Shown: positions 5,636-13,880 of the stretch, one piece after another
How the letters are laid out: each line of letters begins with the position of its first letter
Position numbering within the stretch: the stretch's first letter is position 1
Virus record (IMG/VR): IMGVR_UViG_3300037231_000090
Span: 1-25,703 of that record
Source of the DNA: a virus
Strand: one strand, 5' to 3'
Length of the DNA: 25,703 bases
Notes under the pieces: generated by a model
Database searches by the model: none
Told to the model about the DNA's origin: nothing
What the model saw: the letters and a program-made list of their open reading frames with translations, nothing else
Position numbers and translations under genes: made by a program

Positions 5636-5950
5636 ATGGCCGAAGAGAAAGAACACGAGGGCAAGAAAAAGCCAGCGAAGAAACATCTGCACGAGATCCG
5701 CAGCGAAGCGACCGAAGACGGCCACATCTTGCACCACCATACCTACAAGGCTAAGAAGGGTGATGCTCAGACCGAACCTGAGCGTAAGAATGTGGCTGTC
5801 AGCTCTTCGCCCGAAGAGGCTGGAGAGCACGTCGCTGATCAGTTTGCCATGAACCAGCCCGCGCCCGACGCGGGAGCCGACCCCGATGCGGGAGCTGCGC
5901 CCGGCGGGGCAGCACCGGATGCAGCAGCAGCACCCTCAGCGGGGATGTAA
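5636..5950 (+). CDS. Small low-complexity phage protein
   Basis: A 104-residue soluble protein with a Lys/Glu-rich N-terminus, a His-containing middle (HILHHHTYKAK) and a tail of Pro, Ala, Gly and Asp repeats including two DAGADPDAG-like units. A strong ribosome-binding site precedes it, and its stop shares one base with the next start. It is the first gene after the candidate promoter. Position ahead of terminase would suit a small terminase, but no helix-turn-helix or oligomerisation motif is visible, so function is left open. Confidence 0.6.
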   Translation: MAEEKEHEGKKKPAKKHLHEIRSEATEDGHILHHHTYKAKKGDAQTEPERKNVAVSSSPEEAGEHVADQFAMNQPAPDAGADPDAGAAPGGAAPDAAAAPSAGM

Positions 5951-6483
5951 TGGCTAAATTGGGCTATTGTCAATGCGGATGCGGCGTGAAAACACGCATT
6001 GCCAAGTTCAATAAGAAGTCGCGGGGATACATCAAGGGGAGGCCGATTCGCTATTTAGTGGGACACGGCAGTCGGCTTTCTCCGGTTGAATATATCGAAC
6101 AGGATATGGGATACAAAACTCCATGCTGGGTTTGGCAGAAGAGCCTTAGACCAAATGGATACGCGCAAATGCCTGCCGATGGAACCATCCGCTTATCCCA
6201 TATTGTCTATTACGAGCGTCGTTTTGGCCGCGTTCCAAAAGGCAAGATGCTCGATCATCTATGCCGCATCCGACGTTGCGTAAATCCAGACCACATGGAG
6301 ACCGTATCGAATCAGGTCAACTCACAGAGAGGCAATAAAAGTAAGATCAACCCTGAAATTGTGGCGCGGATTCGCGCACTTCGAGCGTCCGGACTCTTTA
6401 TGAGAGAGATAGCATCCCAGCTTGGAATCGGCAGGACAACGGTTGTGTATGTCTGCCAGAGAAGAATCTGGAACAACGTCTGA
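5950..6483 (+). CDS. HNH homing-type endonuclease with C-terminal HTH
   Basis: A 177-residue free-standing endonuclease. It has an N-terminal cysteine knuckle (CQCGCG, residues 8-13), an HNH core at about 83-125 (SHIVYYERRFG, then LDHLCRIRRCVNPDHME and a following Asn), and a C-terminal helix-turn-helix (REIASQLGIGRTTV). This is the HNH_3 type common in phage homing genes. It sits between the first operon gene and the large terminase, overlapping both by one base. The DNA is visibly more AT-rich than its neighbours, suggesting recent arrival. It may spread itself by cutting related phages; a role in packaging, as for some HNH proteins beside terminases, is an alternative. Confidence 0.85.
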   Translation: MAKLGYCQCGCGVKTRIAKFNKKSRGYIKGRPIRYLVGHGSRLSPVEYIEQDMGYKTPCWVWQKSLRPNGYAQMPADGTIRLSHIVYYERRFGRVPKGKMLDHLCRIRRCVNPDHMETVSNQVNSQRGNKSKINPEIVARIRALRASGLFMREIASQLGIGRTTVVYVCQRRIWNNV

Positions 6484-8183
6484 TGATCGAACTAGACGAC
6501 CACGAACGAATTGTGCGGGATGCCGAGTACCGCGAAGGCCTGCGGCACCGCTTTATTACTGACCACTTCTTTGCTGCGAAAATGTTGGGCTTTAACGGAT
6601 TCCATCCCGTCATTCATAAGCCTGCGGTCGATCTGTACTTCCCGAAGAATTCACTGCTCCCGATTGAAGAGCAAGACTCTATCAAAAACCGGATGCACTT
6701 AGACCCACGGTTTTCGTTTAAGACGACTCTTAATCGAATTGACAAAGTGCAGTGGATATGCGCCTTTCCCAAGATCATCACCGTCCTGAACGAGACGGCA
6801 ACACAGCCGCTTGCCAAGGCCATCTCCAAAGGAATCGCCAATTTCTTCTACTGCCCGAAGTACCAGAAGCCGAGCCGATTTCAGTTGTGCTTTCCGGAGT
6901 TGGTGGTAGAAAAGCCGCCGTTTGGTGTCGGCGACACCTGGAGTACGCCGGTTCACGAAAGCAATTCGCTCGATGAAACCATCTCCTATACGTCGCCACA
7001 GACGGAACAATCCGGCTGGCATCCGTGGGTGCTGAACTGCGATGACATGGTGGCGACCAAGAACAGCGGAATCCGCGCCACGCAGGACGCGCGGCAGGGC
7101 GTCATTGATACCTTCGACACCAACAAAAATACATTGGTTCCAGGTGGCTACCTGTACCTCGTAGGCACCCGATATGCACCCTTTGACCTGTACGGCGTAC
7201 GCCTCAATGACATGGACCCGGATTTATGGAAGGTTCTAATCCGGCAATCGGTCATTTGCAAGGACGGTGCGCGGCTGCTCCCCGGAGAATTTCCAGCGGA
7301 AGACGATGTAATTTTGCCTTTCAATGAGCTGCCCGGAATGAACTATAAACGACTGCGTTCGATGTTCTTTGAGAACTATGAAACCTTTCTCGCACAGCAG
7401 CAGAACGACCCGCAAGGCGGCCACACACCCATCTTCGACGAGAAGCTGTATGGGACGTGCGAGGCCAACATCGAGCGGATTCCGCCGTATGGTGGCGAGA
7501 CGTTTGTGTGCTGGCGGCTGCCGTATGGAAGCAAGCCGGCGACGAGCAAGTTTCTCGAGGGCGCGGCGGCGAGGATCCTCGACGGCAAGGTATATGTGAT
7601 CGACTGCTGGCAGATCGGCGGCACGCCCAGCCACCAGGCCGAGAGGATGGTGCAGATCCACAAGCGGATGCAGGCCGACGGCATGATGATCCTGAATACG
7701 CCCGGCAGCGATGGCTTTGCGCCGCACCTGCGCAATGAGGCGGCACGGAAGAATGTCAGCATCCGCATCCGGTGGACAGACTGGGAAGACAATGAAACTC
7801 TGCGCGACGACTCGATCAAGCAGATGGAGCCGGTGTTGAAGGTGGGACGGATCCTCTTCGCGCGAGGCATGACCAAGGGCGGCGAGTGCAAGAAACAATT
7901 CGTCTACTTTGGCCTGATCGAGGAGAATGGAATCATCGAGTGCATTTCGAAGCTGGGGAACCTGGTGCCAAGGTCGCAGATGCGTGCCGCTATGGAGGAT
8001 GATGAGTTGGAACACCAGAGACGCCGCAGTGACGATGCCAGCCTGAATTGGTTGCTGGATCTGCAAGGCAAACCCATCGTGGATGAGCAGGCGAAACGGA
8101 AGACTCTGGCGCATGTGCAGGCCATGCAGAAGGCGACCACGTATAGCTTCCTGCCTAAGATGCCTGGGGGGCTTGATGGTTAA
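6483..8183 (+). CDS. terL: Terminase large subunit, divergent
   Basis: A 566-residue packaging motor that would cut concatemeric DNA and pump it through the portal. The N-terminal ATPase shows DPRFSFKTT at residues 74-82 in the Walker A position, an odd form where Phe replaces the usual Gly before Lys, and VLNCDDMV at 183-190 as Walker B. The C-terminal nuclease half contains VYVIDCWQIGG near 370 and a later acidic segment. Length suits the family. Genes following it (winged helix, portal, scaffold candidate, capsid) support the call. No standard small terminase precedes it. The terminal eight bases overlap the next gene. Confidence 0.82.
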   Translation: MIELDDHERIVRDAEYREGLRHRFITDHFFAAKMLGFNGFHPVIHKPAVDLYFPKNSLLPIEEQDSIKNRMHLDPRFSFKTTLNRIDKVQWICAFPKIITVLNETATQPLAKAISKGIANFFYCPKYQKPSRFQLCFPELVVEKPPFGVGDTWSTPVHESNSLDETISYTSPQTEQSGWHPWVLNCDDMVATKNSGIRATQDARQGVIDTFDTNKNTLVPGGYLYLVGTRYAPFDLYGVRLNDMDPDLWKVLIRQSVICKDGARLLPGEFPAEDDVILPFNELPGMNYKRLRSMFFENYETFLAQQQNDPQGGHTPIFDEKLYGTCEANIERIPPYGGETFVCWRLPYGSKPATSKFLEGAAARILDGKVYVIDCWQIGGTPSHQAERMVQIHKRMQADGMMILNTPGSDGFAPHLRNEAARKNVSIRIRWTDWEDNETLRDDSIKQMEPVLKVGRILFARGMTKGGECKKQFVYFGLIEENGIIECISKLGNLVPRSQMRAAMEDDELEHQRRRSDDASLNWLLDLQGKPIVDEQAKRKTLAHVQAMQKATTYSFLPKMPGGLDG

Positions 8184-8364
8184 TACGGAAGAGGATGAAC
8201 TTTTGGACGATGCCGTAGCAATTACGTTCTCGATAGGTAGGGTAAGTGCGCAGATTTTACAACGTAGACTCCGAATCGGATATGGCCGAGCGGCATGCCT
8301 GATAGAGCAAATGCGGAGCAAGGAACTGATAAAGAACGATGCGGAGATAACCCATCATGGCTGA
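8176..8364 (+). CDS. Free-standing FtsK-gamma-like winged helix
   Basis: A 62-residue protein that is almost only the winged-helix gamma domain found at the C-terminus of FtsK/SpoIIIE translocases, where it reads KOPS sequences and orients DNA movement. DELLDDAVAI (7-16), SAQILQRRLRIGYGRAA (24-40) and LIEQM (42-46) match the family closely. There is no motor domain. At the recognition helix, the positions equal to E. coli Asn1296, Arg1300 and Glu1303 (from memory) are Gly37, Cys41 and Glu44, so its target sequence probably differs. It overlaps the terminase stop and the portal start. It could be the unusual small terminase or packaging-site reader of this phage, or a regulator. Confidence 0.78.
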   Translation: MVNTEEDELLDDAVAITFSIGRVSAQILQRRLRIGYGRAACLIEQMRSKELIKNDAEITHHG

Positions 8365-10570
8365 AGAGCTCGATATCGAACGCGAGAGCGATGACGTAGC
8401 GGCGCGGCCTGGTGGCGACGGACTCCCGCTCGGCAATGAGTTCACGCCGCGCATCGCGCAGTCGCAGGCCGAGCTGGGAGAAGACGGCGCGACCGAGACC
8501 ACCTTTGACGACGATGCCGCCGCGACGCTGGTGTACGAGAACTACCAGGCGTGGGTCGCGTGGCTGGACGAGAACGCTTGGTTAAACGAGTGGCAACTCA
8601 CCGATTATCTGAAGCAAAGCCCGAACTTCGATCGCAACTGGCGGGGAGGCGACAACGGGACGGCGCGCATCTCGCGGTTCAACGTGGCCAAGAACTCGCA
8701 GACCGTCGCGACCCAGATCAAGCGGGGCGTCTTCTCCGACCAGACGCCGTTTCTGCTGGAACCGCGCGGGCCGCTGGCCGACGACGACGACCAGCAGCTT
8801 TATGTCGATGCCATCACCGAGATCTTCACCACGCTGAGCGAACGCGCCGACCTGGAGTACAACGTGGGCCTGCTGATCGACTGCCAGGTGTTGCAGGGCA
8901 CCGGGCTGGGCGACATGGGGTACGAGGAGCGCGAGTGCGTCTACACCACGCGCAGACGCAAGAAACAGCCGCAACAGATCCAGATGCCGATGGGACCTCC
9001 GGTGACCGTCAACACCTGGGAGAGCGATACGTTCGAACCTGTCCACAACAAAGTCACGGAGACGTGGCCGTACTTCGAATACCGGAAGCTGGGAACGACG
9101 CTCTACGATCCGGGATGGCGGACGCCGAACCGCCCGGAGCTGAGCTCGTCGGGAAAGATCGATGTCGATTACCTGACGTTGCAGGACCTCCAGCAGTTGC
9201 GCGGCATGGACTGCTACAAGGACATCCCATCCGACGAGGACCTGAAACAGTTCTTCTTCGAGAATCCACTGGGCGATGCGCCGCCGGCCTCGACGACCTC
9301 CGCCAGCATGAACTCCAACTCTGCCGTCGTGATGCATGCGGCGGGCGAGCACGAACAGACCAATGTGGACCCCACGCGGCGGCCGCTGATGCGCCTGAAG
9401 TACTCGACCAAAGAGACGATCGTCGAAGTGCTGTGCTACATGGGACGGCGCAAGACGATTCGCAATGGGCCGCATGAGCTGCGGGACTTCGCGCTGGGGG
9501 TGGCCGCGAACTGGTGGGACATCGACAACAGCGGCTACGGCATGGGTGTGGGGAGGCTGAATCAGGGCGACCAGCGCATGGCGCAGGGAATTTTGAATAA
9601 AATGCTCCAGCTGCTGGGCTACTGGGGCGACCCTCCGTTGCTGTACGACAGCGCAAGCGGCAACGAGCCGACCCAGAATATCGTGATGGGGTTGGGCACG
9701 CTGTGGGGAGTGACCGCGCCCGGCGGGGATGTCGCCAAAGCCTTCCAGTACATCCAGCGGCCGGAGATCCATCCGGCGAATATGCAGATCTTCTCGGACA
9801 TCGCGAACCGGGGGGGCGAGGACCTGGTGGGAGCGAACAGCACGACGGCGCAGGGTAACCCCGGCGCCGGGGCGACGGCGCTGAAGACAGCCACCGGCGT
9901 GAACCGGCTGGGAAGCAAGGCGGATGAAGTGCTCTCCGAGCCGATCGCGCACATCGAAGGCGTGCTGGTGCGGTGGTATCGCTTTCTGTGGTGGATCGTG
10001 CAGACGAAGATGCCGATCGCCGAGATCCGCAGAATCCTGAGCAAGAAGTACGCCGACGCGATCATCAACAAGATCGATCCGGAGAAGCTGGTCAACGCGG
10101 AGTTCAATATTAAGATCCTCGCGGGGCAGAAGCTGGCGTCGAAGGCGGCGATCCAGCAACTGATTCCCTTCCTGCTGCAACTGCTGCAGCAGCCGCAACT
10201 GATGCAGTTCATGCATGACAAGGGGCAGACGATCAACTTCTCCGCGATCGAGAAGATCTTTATGCGCGTGAGCGAGCTGCAGGGCGCGGAAGACATCATC
10301 GTGGACCTGACGCCGCAACAGCTCCAGCAGGTGCAGGCGGCCAACCCGGCCGCGCAGAGAACCCAGAGCGCGGCGGCGATCGAGAAGGTGCGCGGACAGA
10401 ACAAGCTGCAGGCCATCAGCGCCAAGGGGCAGGTGGATACGCAGATCGCGGTGGTGAAGGCGGCGGCGGACAAGGCCGCGGAACGGCTGCAAGGGCCGGA
10501 GGAGTTTGAGGACGCCGAAGGCAGGCTGGAGAGAAACACGGATCTGACGGAGTTGCAGAATGGCATATGA
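8357..10570 (+). CDS. Portal protein
   Basis: A 737-residue protein forming the dodecameric channel at one capsid vertex. The length is close to that of P22-type portals (about 725). The N-terminal third has the aromatic, helix-rich pattern usual for the clip and wing (YENYQAWVAWLDENAWLNEW and nearby). The region near 375-410 (AANWWDIDNSGYGMG, then QGDQRMAQGILNKML) is typical of podovirus portals. From about 640 the chain is Gln/Ala-rich and probably coiled-coil, suiting a long C-terminal barrel inside the capsid. The gene overlaps the winged-helix gene by eight bases and the next gene by 11, indicating translational coupling. Confidence 0.85.
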   Translation: MAEELDIERESDDVAARPGGDGLPLGNEFTPRIAQSQAELGEDGATETTFDDDAAATLVYENYQAWVAWLDENAWLNEWQLTDYLKQSPNFDRNWRGGDNGTARISRFNVAKNSQTVATQIKRGVFSDQTPFLLEPRGPLADDDDQQLYVDAITEIFTTLSERADLEYNVGLLIDCQVLQGTGLGDMGYEERECVYTTRRRKKQPQQIQMPMGPPVTVNTWESDTFEPVHNKVTETWPYFEYRKLGTTLYDPGWRTPNRPELSSSGKIDVDYLTLQDLQQLRGMDCYKDIPSDEDLKQFFFENPLGDAPPASTTSASMNSNSAVVMHAAGEHEQTNVDPTRRPLMRLKYSTKETIVEVLCYMGRRKTIRNGPHELRDFALGVAANWWDIDNSGYGMGVGRLNQGDQRMAQGILNKMLQLLGYWGDPPLLYDSASGNEPTQNIVMGLGTLWGVTAPGGDVAKAFQYIQRPEIHPANMQIFSDIANRGGEDLVGANSTTAQGNPGAGATALKTATGVNRLGSKADEVLSEPIAHIEGVLVRWYRFLWWIVQTKMPIAEIRRILSKKYADAIINKIDPEKLVNAEFNIKILAGQKLASKAAIQQLIPFLLQLLQQPQLMQFMHDKGQTINFSAIEKIFMRVSELQGAEDIIVDLTPQQLQQVQAANPAAQRTQSAAAIEKVRGQNKLQAISAKGQVDTQIAVVKAAADKAAERLQGPEEFEDAEGRLERNTDLTELQNGI

Positions 10571-10964
10571 CCTGACAGCACATGAGAAGTTTTTGCGCGG
10601 GGAGCCGCTGACCCCGGAGCTGGCGGCGTTGCGCGAAGGACGCGATCCGCAGACGACGAAACCGAGGCCTGCGCCGGCGGAGCGGAGAGCCTACGACGAC
10701 CTGGAACGCGAGCTGAGCCGACCGGAACGGCTGGATCTGAAGGAGTTCTGGGAGATGGAGGGGCGGAAGTTATACCAGCGCCTCGCCGAAAAAGCTGTAT
10801 ATTTGCATCAGAAACGTGCTATAGCTCTAAGCCTGGACGATCCGCTTGGCAGCCGCGATGAAGTCGCGGCTGCCTGGGCCTACGTTAAGATGTTTAAGCG
10901 CGTCGTCGCGGAGCTGGACGTGTTTGTACGCGTGGAGATTGCTGAGTTGGAGAACGAACAATGA
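10560..10964 (+). CDS. Small helical protein after portal
   Basis: A 134-residue, highly charged and mostly helical protein. I do not recognise a family. The middle (LKEFWEMEGRKLYQRLAEKAVYL) and the end (VFVRVEIAELENE) suggest a coiled coil. It is coupled to the portal gene upstream and by a four-base overlap to the scaffold candidate downstream, so it is likely made with the head proteins. It may be a head-completion or assembly helper. A short interior stretch (about 10770-10835) is AT-richer than its surroundings. Confidence 0.6.
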   Translation: MAYDLTAHEKFLRGEPLTPELAALREGRDPQTTKPRPAPAERRAYDDLERELSRPERLDLKEFWEMEGRKLYQRLAEKAVYLHQKRAIALSLDDPLGSRDEVAAAWAYVKMFKRVVAELDVFVRVEIAELENEQ

Positions 10965-11800
10965 GGACTGAATGGGTTACAACGCGACCGAACGGTAAGC
11001 CCGTAGAACCCGGCACCTTTTGCCGTGTGCTGGACATGGAAGACGGCACGAATCCGATCTACTACTACGGGAAAACCGAAGAAGAAGTAAACGACAAGAT
11101 CGCCCTGAACAACATGCACGCGCAGCGCGCCCTGGCGCGACGCGCCGAAGCTCCTCCCCAGAACGGCACTGCAACCCCCTCTCCCGTAACACCACGCAAG
11201 CGTATGACCGCCGACGAGACCATGCAGGCAACCACAGACCTGCAAAACCCGGCGAAGGCAGCAGAGGCAGTAACCAAGTTGGTACAGGACGCGACCGGCA
11301 TGGACCTGCGCCAGATGGCGATGGATGCCTTCAAGACGCGGGCCGACGAGTGGGTGAAGGAGACCCCGGATTTTTACAACTGCAAGCCGAATCGATCCTT
11401 GCTGGCGACGCGGTTGGGTGTGCTGGTGAACGGCGATGTGGCCAGGATCTCGAAAGAGATGATGACCCAGACCTTTCACCAGATGTTGGAAGCCGGAGAT
11501 CTGGTCGAAGATCCCGGTGAGGCAGCACCGAACGTTGCAGCACAGAACGTCACAGCGTTTCCTGACGAGAATCAGGTCCAGCGTGTCGAGACGAGCCGAG
11601 GCGGGCGCAGTGGGACAGGGACGCGGAGCACCAACTTCCGCACTCCTCCCCAGGGCGTCCAGACAAGGACACTCAAATACACGCGGGAGCAGATCGACAG
11701 GATGAGCCTGACCAAGACCGAGGCGTTAATCCGCAGCGGCGACAAGGACTATGCAGAGGCCTGTGAGTTCTACTACCCGTCAGCGAAGGCTATGGCCTGA
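10961..11800 (+). CDS. Putative scaffolding protein
   Basis: A 279-residue hydrophilic protein placed just before the major capsid gene, the standard position for a scaffold. It has a short folded-looking N-terminus (residues 1-45), a Pro/Ala/Thr linker, a helical middle (about 75-185, including ATTDLQNPAKAAEAVTKLV) and a basic, disordered C-terminal region ending in a small helical motif. High charge, low complexity and a basic tail that could touch the capsid inner wall fit scaffolds such as T7 gp9 or P22 gp8. There is no sequence signature, so the call rests on position and composition. Confidence 0.5.
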   Translation: MRTEWVTTRPNGKPVEPGTFCRVLDMEDGTNPIYYYGKTEEEVNDKIALNNMHAQRALARRAEAPPQNGTATPSPVTPRKRMTADETMQATTDLQNPAKAAEAVTKLVQDATGMDLRQMAMDAFKTRADEWVKETPDFYNCKPNRSLLATRLGVLVNGDVARISKEMMTQTFHQMLEAGDLVEDPGEAAPNVAAQNVTAFPDENQVQRVETSRGGRSGTGTRSTNFRTPPQGVQTRTLKYTREQIDRMSLTKTEALIRSGDKDYAEACEFYYPSAKAMA

Positions 11801-11817
11801 GCTGAGGGAGCGCAACA

Positions 11818-13080
11818 ATGCGTCAGACAATGACGTACCGGATGTGGAAGCGAAAGAAGCAATGGGTGAGCGGAACGAGCCAGCAGTTCCGCCCGATGGG
11901 GATGCCGTCCAGAGTGCAGGACGGGATCGCCGCATTTCTGTTTAAGTACATCCTGTGGCCCTTGCTGCAGGTGCTGATGGCGGTGGCGGCGGCGCTGATG
12001 GCGACCGGAGCCACGGCGATGACGATGGCAGCCCAGGCAGCGCACGCGCCGGTGGTAGGGGAGGGTGGCGCAACGCAGGCCGCCCAGACCTCCGCCAACA
12101 TGCCGCAGGCGCGGCTGACGGTCTATTACAACCGCGTCTTCATGCAGTGGCTGTACGCCAAGACGAACAAGCTGCTGATGTGTACGCACATGGACCTGCC
12201 CGAGAAGAGTGGACAGACCTGGCGCAACTTCATGTCGATCCCGCTGGGGCCGGATACCACCCAGCAGACCGAGGGCACGCCTGGGCCGCCGGAGCAGATC
12301 AACGTCAACTTCAAGGACATCGTGGTCGGGCAGTGGGCGAACTTCAACACCATCTCCGACTTCGCCGCCTTGACCTCGATCTCCGACGATCTGGTGGAGA
12401 ACAGGCGCATTATGGCCTACCAGCTCGCGCTGACGATCGACGACCTGATCATGTTCCAGATGGACTTTCTGCGCACGATGGACACGCGGACAGCCAACCA
12501 GGATTCGACCACCGCGCCCTTCGCGTTCACCAAGAACATCATCGAGCAGATGCCGGGTTCGCTCGAAGGTGCGGAAGTGCCGCAGATGAAGGATGGCTGG
12601 TACAACGGAAGCATTCATCCGTTCTTTACCTCGGACCTGATGCTCGACGACTCGAATAACTCCATCGTGGACATCTGGAAGCACACGGATGCAGGACAGT
12701 TGAAGCTGGAACCGCTGGACGGCGACGACGGCGATGCTCCGGTAAAGACGCTCGAACTGTTCGGCTGCCACTGGAGAAAGAGCACCAACCAGACCCAGAC
12801 CGCGAACTGGCAGGGATCCGGCGAGACCGGAATCAGCACCTATCTCGCGGGCATGGACGGCATGGTCTTCATCCAGTTTCCTCACGGCAAACTGACCAAG
12901 CCCGGCCACAAATGGCAGAATCTCGATCTGTGGGCTGAAAAGTTCACCGCCCGTACCGCCTATGACGCCAACCAGCTCATCCAGGCGGGAACCGGGTACA
13001 ACTGCGTTCTGGGTATCGGGCCACCGCCCGACATCACCAGCCGTATGCGGATCGCGATTGCTGTACCGATGACGACGTAG
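11818..13080 (+). CDS. Major capsid protein, N4-gp56-like
   Basis: A 420-residue protein that should form the capsid shell. From residue about 103 the pattern follows the N4-gp56 major capsid family: YYNRVFMQWLYAKTNKLL, a TEGTPGPPEQI segment like the family's TEG-x-TP, then a segment on the pattern of YGDYVEFTDLLELT (here WANFNTISDFAALT) and a long helix with DDL. The odd part is the N-terminus: residues 1-36 are basic, and 37-72 are almost wholly hydrophobic (FLFKYILWPLLQVLMAVAAA and on), long enough for a membrane span. This arm may be cleaved, bind lipid or act as a built-in assembly element. No maturation protease gene is seen nearby. Confidence 0.8.
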   Translation: MRQTMTYRMWKRKKQWVSGTSQQFRPMGMPSRVQDGIAAFLFKYILWPLLQVLMAVAAALMATGATAMTMAAQAAHAPVVGEGGATQAAQTSANMPQARLTVYYNRVFMQWLYAKTNKLLMCTHMDLPEKSGQTWRNFMSIPLGPDTTQQTEGTPGPPEQINVNFKDIVVGQWANFNTISDFAALTSISDDLVENRRIMAYQLALTIDDLIMFQMDFLRTMDTRTANQDSTTAPFAFTKNIIEQMPGSLEGAEVPQMKDGWYNGSIHPFFTSDLMLDDSNNSIVDIWKHTDAGQLKLEPLDGDDGDAPVKTLELFGCHWRKSTNQTQTANWQGSGETGISTYLAGMDGMVFIQFPHGKLTKPGHKWQNLDLWAEKFTARTAYDANQLIQAGTGYNCVLGIGPPPDITSRMRIAIAVPMTT

Positions 13081-13084
13081 CTTA

Positions 13085-13123
13085 CCGTAACCTCCACCGT
13101 AGAGAGTACGGTGGAGGTTACGG
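13085..13123 (+). other. Perfect 17-bp hairpin after the capsid gene
   Basis: The left arm 13085-13101 and right arm 13107-13123 are perfectly complementary over 17 bases with loop GAGAG, starting five bases after the capsid stop. No T-run follows on either strand, so simple intrinsic termination is doubtful. It may protect the capsid mRNA's 3' end, act as an RNase site, or partly limit read-through. Confidence 0.8.
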
Positions 13124-13205
13124 CGTGTAATCTCTGACGTGTTTGTGTATCCGGCGTTGTGGATCGCAGTGCTCTGCGAAGCGTGTATCAAAACGGGAGG
13201 GTGGT

Positions 13206-13802
13206 ATGGCGGAAAAAACGAAGTCGATGCATGAGCAGCTGGAAGAGATCCAGCTCAGGACCGCGCAGATGAACATGAAGCTCGCCGAGCGCGAGCTGCA
13301 GAAGTTCGAGGCGAAGGAACGATCGAAGTCTGTTCAGAATGCGCAACGCCAGAGCGAGCTGGCCAGCAAGATGCGTGGCCGCTGGGAGGTTGCGAGGAAG
13401 TGCGCCCACAAGCAGGGAGCCAGCCCGAAGAACATCTACAAGGGGAAGGGCGATACGACGTTGAAGAAGGTCCGGATGATGGATGGCTTCACCATGCTGA
13501 TCCACTGCGCGATCTGCCGGCTCGCCGTCTTCAGCCCGCATCCCTACGACCGCAACCCCGAGCCCCAGATCGACTACCGGACGCGCAGGATGGAGACCGA
13601 AGTCCAGGCCAGGAAGCGCGTCGCCAAATGGGAGTCGGATACGGAGGCCTTCGCCGAACTGATGGAGAAGAGCGAGGAGTCGAAGTCCGACGAATACTCG
13701 TCTACGATGGACTGCGGCAACAGCTTCGAGGTGAAGGACCACAAGGGGATGCCGGTGTATCGGCGGCGCCCGAGTGACTTCTATCCGCAACCGGCAGCGT
13801 AA
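13206..13802 (+). CDS. Coiled-coil protein with Cys/His cluster
   Basis: A 198-residue protein starting at an ATG behind GGGAGG. Residues 1-60 form a charged helix likely to be a coiled coil (MHEQLEEIQLRTAQMNMKLA). Residues about 66-105 hold Cys and His residues (KCAHKQ, later IHCAICRL) that could bind zinc. The C-terminal part is acidic and ends in a Pro-rich tail. I know no family. Its place between the capsid gene and the minor virion genes suggests a head-associated role, such as a vertex or internal protein. Confidence 0.6.
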   Translation: MAEKTKSMHEQLEEIQLRTAQMNMKLAERELQKFEAKERSKSVQNAQRQSELASKMRGRWEVARKCAHKQGASPKNIYKGKGDTTLKKVRMMDGFTMLIHCAICRLAVFSPHPYDRNPEPQIDYRTRRMETEVQARKRVAKWESDTEAFAELMEKSEESKSDEYSSTMDCGNSFEVKDHKGMPVYRRRPSDFYPQPAA

Positions 13803-13819
13803 GTTCCTGTTTTTCGACT

Positions 13820-13847
13820 TGGTTTGATGTTTATTTCGTGTATGATT
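13820..13847 (+). promoter_or_regulatory. Candidate promoter for the late tail module
   Basis: TTGGTT (13820-13825) and TATGAT (13842-13847) are separated by 16 bp in a short AT-rich gap. A start near 13854 would leave about 27 bp before the ATG at 13881, with its AGAGGAG ribosome-binding site. It would give the decoration, tail and ejection genes their own transcript after the capsid hairpin. Confidence 0.45.
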
Positions 13848-13880
13848 CGGGTCGCGTGAGCGGGGCAGAGGAGCAAAACA

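Noticed and set aside
7236-8321. A 361-codon minus-strand frame opposite terminase
   Set aside because: Antisense shadow of a confident terminase gene, His/Leu/Arg-rich, with no motif.
8582-10492. A 636-codon minus-strand frame opposite the portal gene
   Set aside because: Same cause: codon bias of the portal gene. The product is Arg/Leu/His-rich without motifs.
13443-13450. A KOPS-like GGGAAGGG as the target of the FtsK-gamma-like protein
   Set aside because: A single copy within a coding region is expected by chance, and the recognition residues differ from those that read KOPS.
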